Shown here piece by piece: positions 1 through 7,025 of a DNA stretch of 8,964 nt. Below the pieces are notes generated by a model. That model was not told the DNA's origin and did no database searches. It saw only the letters and a list, made by a program, of their open reading frames with translations. Within the stretch, counting starts at the first letter, position 1. The number at the start of each line of letters is the position of its first letter. The DNA is from CAKQOE01 sp051892195. GTDB taxonomy: Bacteria; Bacillota; Clostridia; Peptostreptococcales; Anaerovoracaceae. The translations under genes and the position numbers were made by a program. Where the stretch lies: positions 1-8,964 of the forward strand of contig JBJFFZ010000124.1 in NCBI GenBank assembly GCA_051892195.1, read 5' to 3'.

Positions 1-1451
1 TCACTGATGCGCTGGAGGGAGCGCTTTACCTTAAACTGCAGCTCCTCCGGAACACTGTTGAGCTTGCTGTTGATCTGGTCCGTAACCATTTCATACAGCG
101 TGCGCCCAAAGATTTTTGTGTCCCAGATCCGGTCCGGGTGGTCGGCAAATTCCTGGTTCAGGTAGCGGACAAGGTCCTCGCTCTGACTTTCCGTGCCTAC
201 AACAGGGGCGATTTCTGTAGTCACCTCTGTGCGGATAATGTGCAGGGAAGGGGCATGGGCCTTCAGCCGAACTCCGAAACGGCTTCCCTGACGAAAGACC
301 TCCGGACGGTCCAGCTTCATTTCGGACAGACGCGGACGTACGATGCCGTAGCCCGTGTCCTCCACACTGGACAGGGCTTCCTTCAGCTTGTCGTAAGAAC
401 GTTTTGCTTCTGCAAATTCCCGGATCAGCTGAAAGAAATGGGTATCATTGTGCACTTCGCATTCCATGATTTCCCCCAGCACCTGATAAAACAGACCGTT
501 TTCGCAGTTCATTTCAAGGGTGATCTCACCGGTTCCGGGATCCGTCCGCACCAGGCTCACATCCCGGATAATGCTGCCGTCCGACAGAGAAGCGAGGCTG
601 TTTCCTGCATCCCTGAGGGTTTCAACCGTACTGCTCCACCCGCGGATGGTACGGACAATATGGCTTTTGATCGGGTGAGTCAGTGGAAGACCGGTAATAA
701 ATCCAGGAAGCCGGAAGCTGATTCTGGATGCCGGAAACTGGTAGAGCGTAGAGAGAATAATATCACGGATGGACGGCACATCCATATGAAGACAGTCCCC
801 GGGAATCACAGGCGCCTCATAGGTCTGTTCCAGCTCAGAAGCCAGCTGCAGAACCGCATCGTCATAAGGGCGGGTACTGTTGAGAACGATGACAAAAGGC
901 TTGTGAACAGATTTCAGGTCGTGGATGACCTGACGCTCTGCGTCAACATAAGCGCTTCTGGGAATATCCCCGATGCTTCCGTCTGTGGTAATTACGATGC
1001 CGATGGTGGAATGCTCCGTAATGACCTTCCGCGTTCCGATGGCAGCTGCTTCTTCAAAAGAAATAGGGTCTTGTGACCAGGGCGTTGAAATCATACGGGG
1101 CTGATCACCCTCCGTTACGCCCAGAGCGCCGTCCACCATATATCCCACACAGTCGATGAGACGCACACTGCAGTCCGATTCCTCTGTGAGCTTCAGGGTT
1201 ACAGCCTCTGCAGGCACAAACTTCGGCTCCGTAGTCATTACCGTCCTGCCGCCGCCGCTTTGCGGAAGTTCGTCCCTGATTCTGGCAGACTGACTGGCAT
1301 CTTCCACAAACGGAAGGACCATCTGTTCTGTAAAACGGCGGATAAAGGTGCTTTTTCCGGTTCTTGCAGGACCCACAATGCCGATATAGATATTCCCGTT
1401 GGTCCTGTTTTTTATGTCATTATAAATGTGAAACGCATTTTCATTTTTCAT
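1..1451 (-). CDS. spoIVA: Stage IV sporulation protein A, spore coat morphogenetic ATPase (3' end beyond window)
   Basis: SpoIVA is the ATPase that polymerises on the outer forespore membrane and forms the basement layer on which the spore coat is built; it is made in the mother cell. Reading the minus strand from ATG at 1451 gives 483 uninterrupted residues. A P-loop GPARTGKST lies at residues 27-35, followed by a conserved LIDCVGY stretch (about 98-104), a TPW motif, GTRKVI-EHSTIG, and near the C-terminus RQGSRFGVRLKA and IFGRTLYE. These blocks match my memory of Bacillus subtilis SpoIVA, which is about 492 residues, so only the last dozen or so residues (normally a glycine-rich, hydrophobic tail) should be missing. 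The start fits: a GGGGG run at about 1460-1464 precedes it, and the other nearby ATG (1456) is followed at once by a stop. Sigma-E control is expected from the family, but I could not place a convincing sigma-E promoter upstream. Confidence 0.96.
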   Translation of the reverse strand, partial: MKNENAFHIYNDIKNRTNGNIYIGIVGPARTGKSTFIRRFTEQMVLPFVEDASQSARIRDELPQSGGGRTVMTTEPKFVPAEAVTLKLTEESDCSVRLIDCVGYMVDGALGVTEGDQPRMISTPWSQDPISFEEAAAIGTRKVITEHSTIGIVITTDGSIGDIPRSAYVDAERQVIHDLKSVHKPFVIVLNSTRPYDDAVLQLASELEQTYEAPVIPGDCLHMDVPSIRDIILSTLYQFPASRISFRLPGFITGLPLTHPIKSHIVRTIRGWSSTVETLRDAGNSLASLSDGSIIRDVSLVRTDPGTGEITLEMNCENGLFYQVLGEIMECEVHNDTHFFQLIREFAEAKRSYDKLKEALSSVEDTGYGIVRPRLSEMKLDRPEVFRQGSRFGVRLKAHAPSLHIIRTEVTTEIAPVVGTESQSEDLVRYLNQEFADHPDRIWDTKIFGRTLYEMVTDQINSKLNSVPEELQFKVKRSLQRIS

Positions 1452-1528
1452 TCCATGTTCCCCCTGCTTCAAGTGAATTCATGTTATATGCTTATTCGTG
1501 ACCGCTGTAAAATAGAATCAAAAAATGG

Positions 1529-1557
1529 TTTTCTCCAGGGCAGTCCCCGGATATAAT
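1529..1557 (+). promoter_or_regulatory. Candidate sigma-A promoter for the GIY-YIG gene
   Basis: A perfect -10 hexamer TATAAT lies at 1552-1557. Seventeen bases upstream is a weak -35, TTTTCT (1529-1534, three matches to TTGACA). The expected transcript start is near 1564, about 25 bases before the ATG at 1590. It sits in the 138-base gap between divergent spoIVA and the GIY-YIG gene. The call rests mainly on the -10 box. Confidence 0.4.
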
Positions 1558-1589
1558 GAAAGAAATGAAAAAAAAGGGCAGGAACAACC

Positions 1590-1871
1590 ATGGAATACGT
1601 ATATGTTCTCCGATGCGGAGACAACACACTTTATACCGGCTGGACCAACGATATAAAAAAACGGCTGACCGCACATTTCCAGGGGCGGGGTGCAAAATAC
1701 ACCCGGGGACGGGGACCACTGCATCTGGTACATCTGGAGGTCTTCGAGGACCGCAGCGAGGCAAAGCGGAGAGAGAATCAGATCAAGCGCATGAACCGGA
1801 CACAAAAGCTGTTTCTCATCCGGCAGACTGAAATAGAAACAGAAGAACTGAAACGGCAGCTTGGTCTCTAA
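1590..1871 (+). CDS. GIY-YIG domain protein, YazA/YhbQ (UPF0213) family
   Basis: This is a 93-residue single-domain GIY-YIG protein, the usual size for the UPF0213 group (YazA in Bacillus, YhbQ in E. coli). The paired motif is seen as YVY (residues 3-5) and YTG (15-17). The expected active-site positions are Arg25, His29 and Glu62 in a RRENQIKRM helix. The GIY-YIG fold is a nuclease fold; members of this small family have been proposed to act in DNA repair or recombination, but the cellular role is poorly defined. The start at 1590 is supported by a GGGCAGG ribosome site and by the motif beginning at once after the start. It is divergent from spoIVA, and the oxidoreductase gene follows 100 bases downstream on the same strand. 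Confidence 0.9.
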   Translation: MEYVYVLRCGDNTLYTGWTNDIKKRLTAHFQGRGAKYTRGRGPLHLVHLEVFEDRSEAKRRENQIKRMNRTQKLFLIRQTEIETEELKRQLGL

Positions 1872-1971
1872 GTGAGTCCTTTGCGCAGAAAACAGGAACC
1901 CCTGCACCGAACCAGGCATACTGTAAAAGTATAACAAGACTGAAACAAACGGTTCGTAAGGGGAAAAAGCA

Positions 1972-2934
1972 ATGCAGAAAAAAACCATCAAATGCATGGA
2001 CGAAGCGTCCGAAAACTGTCCGTGCCGTCTGGCAGAAACAGGAAACTGCCTTGTATGCAGCAGACTGCAGGGAAAAAACGAATGTGACTGCGATTGGACC
2101 GGTGTCTGTATCTATAATGAATATATTCTGGGAGGCAGGAAGCGTGCGGAGCCCCGCACGGACCAGCTGTGCACCGTAATCCGCAGAAGAGAGCTGCAGA
2201 AGGGAGAGTTTATTCTTCTTCAGATTCAATGCAGAAAAGGACTTGCCCTCCGGTGCAGAATCCCGGGTGCCCATATTTTTATTCGGGGACAGCAATGGGA
2301 GTCCTTTTATGATGTGCCTCTGTCTGTGCTTGATGCAGATGAGAAGGAAGGAATCCTGACCGTCTGTTTCCGGGTGCTTTCAGCAAAAACAAGAGCCCTG
2401 GCAGAATGCAGGCAGGGAGATGCCGTGATTCTTCGGGGGCCTTACAGAAATGGCATTCACGGACTGCCGGGAAAAATGAAAGGTAAAAAGCTTCTGTTTC
2501 TTGCAGGCGGAGCAGGAATCGTCCCTGCCGTGCATGCCCTCAATCTGCTGAGTTCCCAGAATCCATCGGATCTGATCGTATCGCCGGGGACCGCAGAAAT
2601 AGAGCTGATACAGGAGTTTCTGAAAGAAGAAAAAGACTGGGGCCCACGCCGTATTCTCTTCGGAGAGCCAGGCTCTTTGGAATATGCAGCAGCCCTGGAT
2701 AAGGTGTTTGCAGAGCAGGCATACGATGAAATACTGATCCTGGGAAGTCCAGGCTTTCAGGAGGCTGCATCAAAAGAAGCAGCCCTCCGCAGCGGCGCCC
2801 ATCAGTCCTTCAGCAACAATGAAACAATGTGCTGCGGAGAAGGAGTCTGCGGAGCCTGTTCCTGCCAGGACAGGGAAGGCCGTCATATCCCTGCCTGCAA
2901 ATACGGAGGCGACTGGAAAAAAAACACAGAATAA
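1972..2934 (+). CDS. PyrK-like FAD/NAD(P)-binding iron-sulfur oxidoreductase with cysteine-rich N-terminus
   Basis: A 320-residue soluble protein of the ferredoxin-reductase/PyrK superfamily, which moves electrons between NAD(P)H, FAD and an iron-sulfur cluster. Seen in order: (1) a cysteine-rich head with eight cysteines at 8, 16, 18, 26, 29, 38, 40 and 46, including CLVC and CDC-W-GVC; (2) an FAD-binding barrel, about 60-155, with YDVPLSV at 113-119 and GPYRNG at 156-161; (3) an NAD-binding domain with GGAGIVP at 179-185; (4) a C-terminal C288-x4-C293-x2-C296-x12-C309 motif, as in the [2Fe-2S] site of PyrK. PyrK normally partners the dihydroorotate dehydrogenase PyrD, and no such gene is in view, so a pyrimidine role is not supported. 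Such proteins are often annotated as sulfide/dihydroorotate dehydrogenase-like. An AGGGG site eight bases before the ATG supports the start. The substrate and partner are unknown; a link to sporulation through nearby spoIVA is only inference. Confidence 0.85.
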   Translation: MQKKTIKCMDEASENCPCRLAETGNCLVCSRLQGKNECDCDWTGVCIYNEYILGGRKRAEPRTDQLCTVIRRRELQKGEFILLQIQCRKGLALRCRIPGAHIFIRGQQWESFYDVPLSVLDADEKEGILTVCFRVLSAKTRALAECRQGDAVILRGPYRNGIHGLPGKMKGKKLLFLAGGAGIVPAVHALNLLSSQNPSDLIVSPGTAEIELIQEFLKEEKDWGPRRILFGEPGSLEYAAALDKVFAEQAYDEILILGSPGFQEAASKEAALRSGAHQSFSNNETMCCGEGVCGACSCQDREGRHIPACKYGGDWKKNTE

Positions 2935-2965
2935 AAACGAATCCTGTCCGGATCTTCCCAAAACG

Positions 2966-3004
2966 AAAAGACCTCCCTGTTTTGCCACAGCAGGGAGGTC
3001 GTTT
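2966..3004. terminator. Bidirectional intrinsic terminator between convergent genes
   Basis: A perfect 10-base-pair stem (GACCTCCCTG at 2970-2979 pairing with CAGGGAGGTC at 2991-3000) has an 11-base loop. A T-run follows on both strands: GTTTT on plus, and TTTTCGTTTT on minus. It lies 35 bases after the oxidoreductase stop and 17 bases beyond the aminotransferase stop, so it can end both transcripts. The T-run is better in the minus direction. Confidence 0.88.
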
Positions 3005-3017
3005 TGCAGTTTCTGTA

Positions 3018-4151
3018 TTATTTTTTTTCTGAACGGTATTTTTTTAGCCAGACCGATACAGCCTCAAGGCCCTCACGGATTATATCCGGATGGTTTCCGT
3101 AGCCGAAGCGGAAATGACGGTCATGCTCAAAGGCACTGCCCGGAACGAACAGGACACCTGCTTCCCTGCGGAGGCGGTGGCACAGCTCCTCAGAGGCCAT
3201 GGGAAGGTCATATTTTACAAAGCAGGTGGTGGCGGCAGCCGGCCGGACGAAGGAAAACTCCGGTTCTCTGCGGATCCAGGAATCGATATAATCAAGATTC
3301 TGTCTGCAGATGGCGATGTTTCGCTTCAGGATGGCATCCTTGTTCTCGATGGCGATACAAGCCAGAAGGTCGTCGATTTTTCCTGCACTGATAATGTGAT
3401 AGTCCCGGTGACGGTTAATGTCATCGATGATCTTTGCAGGCCCTGCAATCCAGCCGATGCGAAGCCCTGCCAGAGCAAAGGTCTTTGACATTCCCCCGGT
3501 GACAACTGCTTTATCGTAAATATCAATAAAAGAAGGTCGGAAAAAATCCCCTTCGTGGCACAGCCCGCGGTAAGCCTCGTCACAGAGAACATAGATGCCC
3601 CGGGCATCTGCAATTTCTGCGATTTCTTTCATCTGAGACTCTGTGAGAACAGAGCCGGTGGGATTGTTGGGATTGTTGAGGCAGATCAGCCGTGTCCGGT
3701 CGGTCACAGCATTTTTCAGCTCGTCTGTATCCAGACTCCATCCGGTTTCCTCCCGGAGTCTCAGCAGCGTAATATCAGCACCGAGGGATTCCGGAAGTGA
3801 ATACAGCTGCTGGTAGGACGGAATCACCGAGATTACATGATCCCCCGGAGATACAAGAGAAAGAAGCAGCTGGGCGTTTGCTCCGATGGCGCCGTGGGCC
3901 ACGGAAATCCGGTCAGGAGAAACATTTTGGTAAAGGCCGGAAATGGCAGTCCGCAGACGAAGGGAGCCTGTGATCTCTCCATAGTCCAGACCGAGATTTA
4001 AAAGCTCCTCTGTAAGCTCTTCCTGTTTTCCTGTCAGCTTCAGAAGCTCGCCGGCAGTAAGACGGTGGGGAAATGTATCCGAAAGATTATATTTACAGTC
4101 ATTTTCATATTTGTTGAGCCACATCTCAACGTGAAAGTCTTTGATATCCAA
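3018..4151 (-). CDS. Pyridoxal-phosphate aminotransferase, class I/II fold
   Basis: A fold-type I PLP enzyme that moves an amino group between an amino acid and a 2-oxo acid; the substrate cannot be read from sequence. Numbering from the TTG start (377 residues), motifs are YGEITGSLRLR (57-67), NNPNNPTG (159-166), DEAY (191-194), the PLP lysine K223 in GGMSKTFALAGLRIGW, and a C-terminal FRFGYG arginine likely to bind the substrate carboxylate. ATG codons exist upstream at 4166 and 4196, but neither has a ribosome site. GGAGG at 4160-4164 sits eight bases before TTG 4151, and that start gives the N-terminus MDIKDFHVEMW, which resembles relatives as I remember them. The gene is monocistronic, divergent from the carboxylesterase and convergent with the oxidoreductase. 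It might instead be a C-S lyase or a decarboxylase-like member of the fold. Confidence 0.9.
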   Translation of the reverse strand: MDIKDFHVEMWLNKYENDCKYNLSDTFPHRLTAGELLKLTGKQEELTEELLNLGLDYGEITGSLRLRTAISGLYQNVSPDRISVAHGAIGANAQLLLSLVSPGDHVISVIPSYQQLYSLPESLGADITLLRLREETGWSLDTDELKNAVTDRTRLICLNNPNNPTGSVLTESQMKEIAEIADARGIYVLCDEAYRGLCHEGDFFRPSFIDIYDKAVVTGGMSKTFALAGLRIGWIAGPAKIIDDINRHRDYHIISAGKIDDLLACIAIENKDAILKRNIAICRQNLDYIDSWIRREPEFSFVRPAAATTCFVKYDLPMASEELCHRLRREAGVLFVPGSAFEHDRHFRFGYGNHPDIIREGLEAVSVWLKKYRSEKK

Positions 4152-4159
4152 ATTGAAAT

Positions 4160-4164
4160 CCTCC
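4160..4164 (-). promoter_or_regulatory. Shine-Dalgarno that points to a TTG start for the aminotransferase
   Basis: Minus-strand GGAGG at 4164-4160 lies inside the first codons of the ATG-4166 reading (ATG GAG GAT). Eight bases separate it from the in-frame TTG at 4151, an ideal distance. No comparable site precedes either upstream ATG. It therefore argues for initiation at TTG. Confidence 0.6.
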
Positions 4165-4186
4165 ATGTTTATAGCAACCGAACCAT

Positions 4187-4217
4187 ATTCTAACACAAAT
4201 AATACGCATTTTGTCAG
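4187..4217 (-). promoter_or_regulatory. Candidate promoter for the aminotransferase gene
   Basis: On the minus strand CTGACA (4217-4212, five of six matches to TTGACA) is followed after 19 bases by TAGAAT (4192-4187, five of six matches to TATAAT). The spacer is long. The predicted transcript start near 4180 would leave about 29 bases before the TTG start and only about 14 before the ATG at 4166. Confidence 0.35.
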
Positions 4218-4221
4218 GTGA

Positions 4222-4251
4222 TTGTGGTAAAATAGTTGCAGTTTTTATTAT
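4222..4251 (+). promoter_or_regulatory. Candidate promoter for the carboxylesterase operon
   Basis: TTGTGG (4222-4227) and TATTAT (4246-4251) are spaced by 18 bases. The expected transcript start near 4258 leaves a leader of about 27 bases holding the AAAGGA ribosome site. TAAAAT at 4228-4233 is an alternative -10 but lacks a good -35. The minus-strand promoter candidate lies just to the left, so the intergenic region is a compact divergent promoter region. Confidence 0.3.
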
Positions 4252-4284
4252 GAGACAGAAAGCATCAGAGAAAGGATAATTGAC

Positions 4285-5769
4285 ATGGTCAGAGTTCGTA
4301 CAAGGTATGGTGTGGTGGAAGGGATCAGAGAACAGGGGATCTGTTCGTTTCTCGGAGTTCCATATGCAAAGCCTCCTGCAGGAGAGCTCCGTTTCCGGCC
4401 GCCTCAGGAACCGGAGGCCTGGGAAGGAGTCCGGGACTGTACGCACTTTGGAGCTCCAGGTCTGCAGCTGATCACGGACAACCATGTGACAACCGAAAGG
4501 GTCCTGGGCATATCTTCTGAGGACTGCCTGTATCTTAACATACGGACGAAGGACCCGAGCCCTGATGCAAAGCTTCCGGTATACGTCTTTATTCATGGGG
4601 GAGCCTTTGAAACCGGCGGCAGCAACATGAAGCTTTACGAAGGAAAAGGCTTTGCCGAAGACGGAATCGTCTATGTGAACATCAATTACCGCCTCGGTCC
4701 TTTCGGCGCCCTGGCCCTTGCATCTCTCCGGGAGGAAGAAGGAATCACCGGCTGTTATCAGATCCTTGATATTATGCAGGCGGTGCGCTGGGTGCACGAA
4801 AACATCCGGGAGTTCGGCGGAGATCCGGACTGCATTACCATCGGAGGCGAATCGGCAGGTGCGTTTGCAGTTTCCGTTCTCATGTGCATGCCTCAGATGA
4901 AGGGGATGTTCCGGCGCTGCATCCTGGAGAGCGGAAGCATTCGCGCGGCAGCAACCTCGGTTCATTACGGTCACGGCAATCCGCAGATTGCGCTGGAAAA
5001 CAGCCGGTCGGTGCTGGCAGATCTGGGACTTTCCGACAGCCCGGAGGATCTGAAGAGGCTCCGCAGCATTCCGGGGGAGGAGATTCTTAAGGCATGGTAT
5101 TTTAAAAAGGACGGAAGTCTTCGTCTGTTCCGGTCAAATCCCGTGCTGGACGGTCTGCTGTTTGAAGGAGACCAGGTGCCGGATCCGGCGAAACAGGCTC
5201 CGGCGGATGTGGATCTTCTGTTCGGCTTCAATACCCATGAGGGAAGTATGTTTGTAAGCCGGGATCTTACAAAGCAGCAGTATGTGCAGGAGCTTGCAAA
5301 CATGTTTCCTGAGCGCTGGCAGGAGGTATGGAAACGGTATCCTGCCGAAGGGGAGACAGAGCCCTTCCGGCAGCTTTCCGAGATCTACGGACTGCAGAAG
5401 TTCAAGGGATCCATGCTGCCTTACGCAGACCTTCTTGCAGCCAGGGGAAACGGAGTTTATGCCTATCACTTTGACTACCTTACGGACCTCATGAAAAAGG
5501 AGGGCCTTGGTGTCCGGCATATTGCAGAGCTTCACTTTGTGTTTCATTCCTTCCTGGGCGTTGTAGGGGCGGATGATCCTGAGGGAAATGAGACGGCTGC
5601 TCTTATGCACCATGCGTGGTCAGAGTTTATCCGCAGGGGCAATCCCGGAAACGGATGGAAGCCGTATGATTCAAAGCACCGGGGGACCATGCGTTTTTCA
5701 AAGGGTGAAACGGTGTTTGAGTCCATGGGCAGAGCCCATGAAATGCTCTGGCTGGACAGCCTTCTCTGA
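4285..5769 (+). CDS. Type B carboxylesterase (alpha/beta hydrolase)
   Basis: A 494-residue serine hydrolase of the carboxylesterase type B family, about the size of bacterial para-nitrobenzyl esterase (about 490). It should hydrolyse carboxylic esters. The full set of active-site features is visible: oxyanion-hole HGGAF at 104-108, the EDCLYLNI signature at 79-86, the nucleophile Ser190 in GGESAGAF, the acid Glu319 in FNTHEGSMF, and His412 in GVRHIAEL. N-terminal FLGVPYAKPPAGELRFRPP (22-40) is also typical. There is no signal peptide, so it is probably cytoplasmic. The ATG at 4285 has AAAGGA eight bases upstream, and the family motif begins directly after it. The YbjN-like gene follows after 35 bases, probably in one transcript. 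The natural substrate cannot be told. Confidence 0.94.
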   Translation: MVRVRTRYGVVEGIREQGICSFLGVPYAKPPAGELRFRPPQEPEAWEGVRDCTHFGAPGLQLITDNHVTTERVLGISSEDCLYLNIRTKDPSPDAKLPVYVFIHGGAFETGGSNMKLYEGKGFAEDGIVYVNINYRLGPFGALALASLREEEGITGCYQILDIMQAVRWVHENIREFGGDPDCITIGGESAGAFAVSVLMCMPQMKGMFRRCILESGSIRAAATSVHYGHGNPQIALENSRSVLADLGLSDSPEDLKRLRSIPGEEILKAWYFKKDGSLRLFRSNPVLDGLLFEGDQVPDPAKQAPADVDLLFGFNTHEGSMFVSRDLTKQQYVQELANMFPERWQEVWKRYPAEGETEPFRQLSEIYGLQKFKGSMLPYADLLAARGNGVYAYHFDYLTDLMKKEGLGVRHIAELHFVFHSFLGVVGADDPEGNETAALMHHAWSEFIRRGNPGNGWKPYDSKHRGTMRFSKGETVFESMGRAHEMLWLDSLL

Positions 5770-5804
5770 TGGGCAGAGGATGGAAGATAAAGGATTGAAT
5801 TAGT

Positions 5805-6950
5805 ATGAACTTGAAAGAAAAACTGCGCTTTTGCGAAAAATTCATAAGGGAAAACGGATATCCGGATGCTGAGATCCTTCGCAATGATGGTTCGGAAATG
5901 ATTATCTTTCATGTGCAGAATGTGACGGCAAAGTATCCCAATGAACGGCCTTCTGTTTCTGTAGGCTTTGCGGAAGGGGCGGTTAAGGGCATGGAGATCG
6001 GTTACGATGTCATGCAGATTCTGTGCTTTGTGGCCAGCGGAGTTCCGAAAGACCGTCTGGAGGACATTCAGAAATTCTGCTCTGATTTTAACAAGAGCAT
6101 GCAGATCGGTCATTTCGGCACAGATCTGAAAAATGAAAGCGTATATTTCCGCTGCAGTCAGCTGATCCCGAGGGGAATCAGCGAAGAAATGCTGGGGGCC
6201 ATGTTTGACCAGCTTTTCACCATGGTTCTCTTTTATTTCGGATATGCATATGAGATTCTGATCGAGCTCAGCTATGGAATCATCGGTTACGGCGGCACTT
6301 CCCGGAGACTGCAGGAACGAAAGCAGATGCTGAACAAAGCCATGGCGGAGCTGAAGGGCCAGCCTGAGCCGGAGCCGGAAAAAGACAGCATCCAGCGCAA
6401 TCTGGTGGTAGAGGAGCTGCTGGCTCAGCTGAAGCAGACCAATCCGGAAATACTGGAAAAAGCGGATATCGATCTGGATCAGGTGCGAAGAAAGCAGGGG
6501 AAGACAAAGAAACAGGCCTCTGCAGAGGATGCCGCCATGAAGATTCTGGATCTGGCGCAGAACGAAAAGAAAAGCACTCTGTCCGCAAAAGCATCCCGAC
6601 GGCTGCCGGAAACAGCCTACGATGAGCCTGACAACGAAATATCCCGCAGTACGGTGTCGGACCATGACTCTGCCCGGTACAGAAATCAGATGCCTTCGGT
6701 GGAAATGTACACGAGAAAAGAAGCAAGAAAGCCGGAACCTCCTCTGGATATGGAAGAGCTTCGGCGGGCACTGGCTGTGGAGCAGAAGGAACGCAGCCGC
6801 ATACAGAATCTGAAAAGCCAGACCGAAGACCGTCTGAATCAGGAAATCTTTGAAAAAAATGCAGCTTCGGCTCAGGAACTCAGGGAAAGCACAAAAAAAG
6901 AAAGCTCCGATTCTCTGGTGCAGCGGCTCCGCAGCTGGACACAGAAATAA
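5805..6950 (+). CDS. Hypothetical protein: YbjN-like N-terminal domain plus long charged tail
   Basis: I do not recognise a specific gene. The protein has 381 residues in two parts. Residues 1 to about 165 look like a compact alpha/beta domain that resembles the YbjN/CesT-chaperone-like fold: a short helix, strands around 31-40 and 50-56, a helix ending FCSDFNKSMQ (91-100), a strand at 112-119, then SEEMLGAMFDQLFTMVLFYF in a final helix. Residues about 166-381 are rich in Glu, Lys, Gln and Arg, with a PEPEPEK stretch (187-193) and two helix-prone segments (about 197-230 and 315-362) likely to form coiled coils separated by disordered linker. There is no signal peptide, no clear membrane segment and no catalytic motif. 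AAAGGA ten bases before the ATG supports the start. Its position 35 bases after the esterase suggests co-transcription, which does not by itself show shared function. The YbjN assignment is by general impression only. Confidence 0.72.
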   Translation: MNLKEKLRFCEKFIRENGYPDAEILRNDGSEMIIFHVQNVTAKYPNERPSVSVGFAEGAVKGMEIGYDVMQILCFVASGVPKDRLEDIQKFCSDFNKSMQIGHFGTDLKNESVYFRCSQLIPRGISEEMLGAMFDQLFTMVLFYFGYAYEILIELSYGIIGYGGTSRRLQERKQMLNKAMAELKGQPEPEPEKDSIQRNLVVEELLAQLKQTNPEILEKADIDLDQVRRKQGKTKKQASAEDAAMKILDLAQNEKKSTLSAKASRRLPETAYDEPDNEISRSTVSDHDSARYRNQMPSVEMYTRKEARKPEPPLDMEELRRALAVEQKERSRIQNLKSQTEDRLNQEIFEKNAASAQELRESTKKESSDSLVQRLRSWTQK

Positions 6951-6966
6951 AAGCAGATGAAAACAC

Positions 6967-7005
6967 AAAAGAGCAGGGACACATGATAAAGTCCGCTGCT
7001 CTTTT
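6967..7005. terminator. Bidirectional intrinsic terminator
   Basis: AAAAGAGCAGGGAC (6967-6980) pairs with GTCCGCTGCTCTTTT (6991-7005), leaving one bulged G and a 10-base loop. The A-run and T-run on the two sides let it serve both strands. It sits 16 bases after the YbjN-like gene and 20 bases beyond the stop of the convergent thioesterase gene. Confidence 0.9.
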
Positions 7006-7025
7006 CTGTTTGCCGTGCAATTGTT

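Noticed and set aside
138..1076. Long plus-strand open frame of 312 codons
   Set aside because: It lies wholly antisense to spoIVA, whose minus-strand translation shows strong family motifs throughout. The plus reading shows no recognisable domain and has no convincing ribosome site.
1455..1550. Possible sigma-E promoter for spoIVA (CATATAAC on the minus strand about 40 bases upstream of the start)
   Set aside because: No matching -35 box occurs at the required 14-15 base spacing, so I do not list it as a feature.
1518..2295. Overlapping minus-strand frames opposite the GIY-YIG and flavoprotein genes
   Set aside because: They are antisense to two well-supported genes and rich in Phe, Leu, Ser and Cys without any motif.
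4126..4974. Minus-strand open frame of 282 codons
   Set aside because: It overlaps the esterase on the opposite strand and the aminotransferase start. The esterase carries the full catalytic set, so this frame is a shadow.
6362..6383. Short GAGCCG repeat in the YbjN-like gene
   Set aside because: It only encodes a Pro-Glu repeat in a flexible linker and is too short to be a repeat element in its own right.
5544..6968. Minus-strand open frame of 474 codons
   Set aside because: It is antisense to the end of the carboxylesterase gene and the whole YbjN-like gene. Its composition is rich in Phe, Leu, His, Arg and Cys, as expected from the reverse of a charged coding sequence, and it crosses the 6967-7005 region without a start signal.
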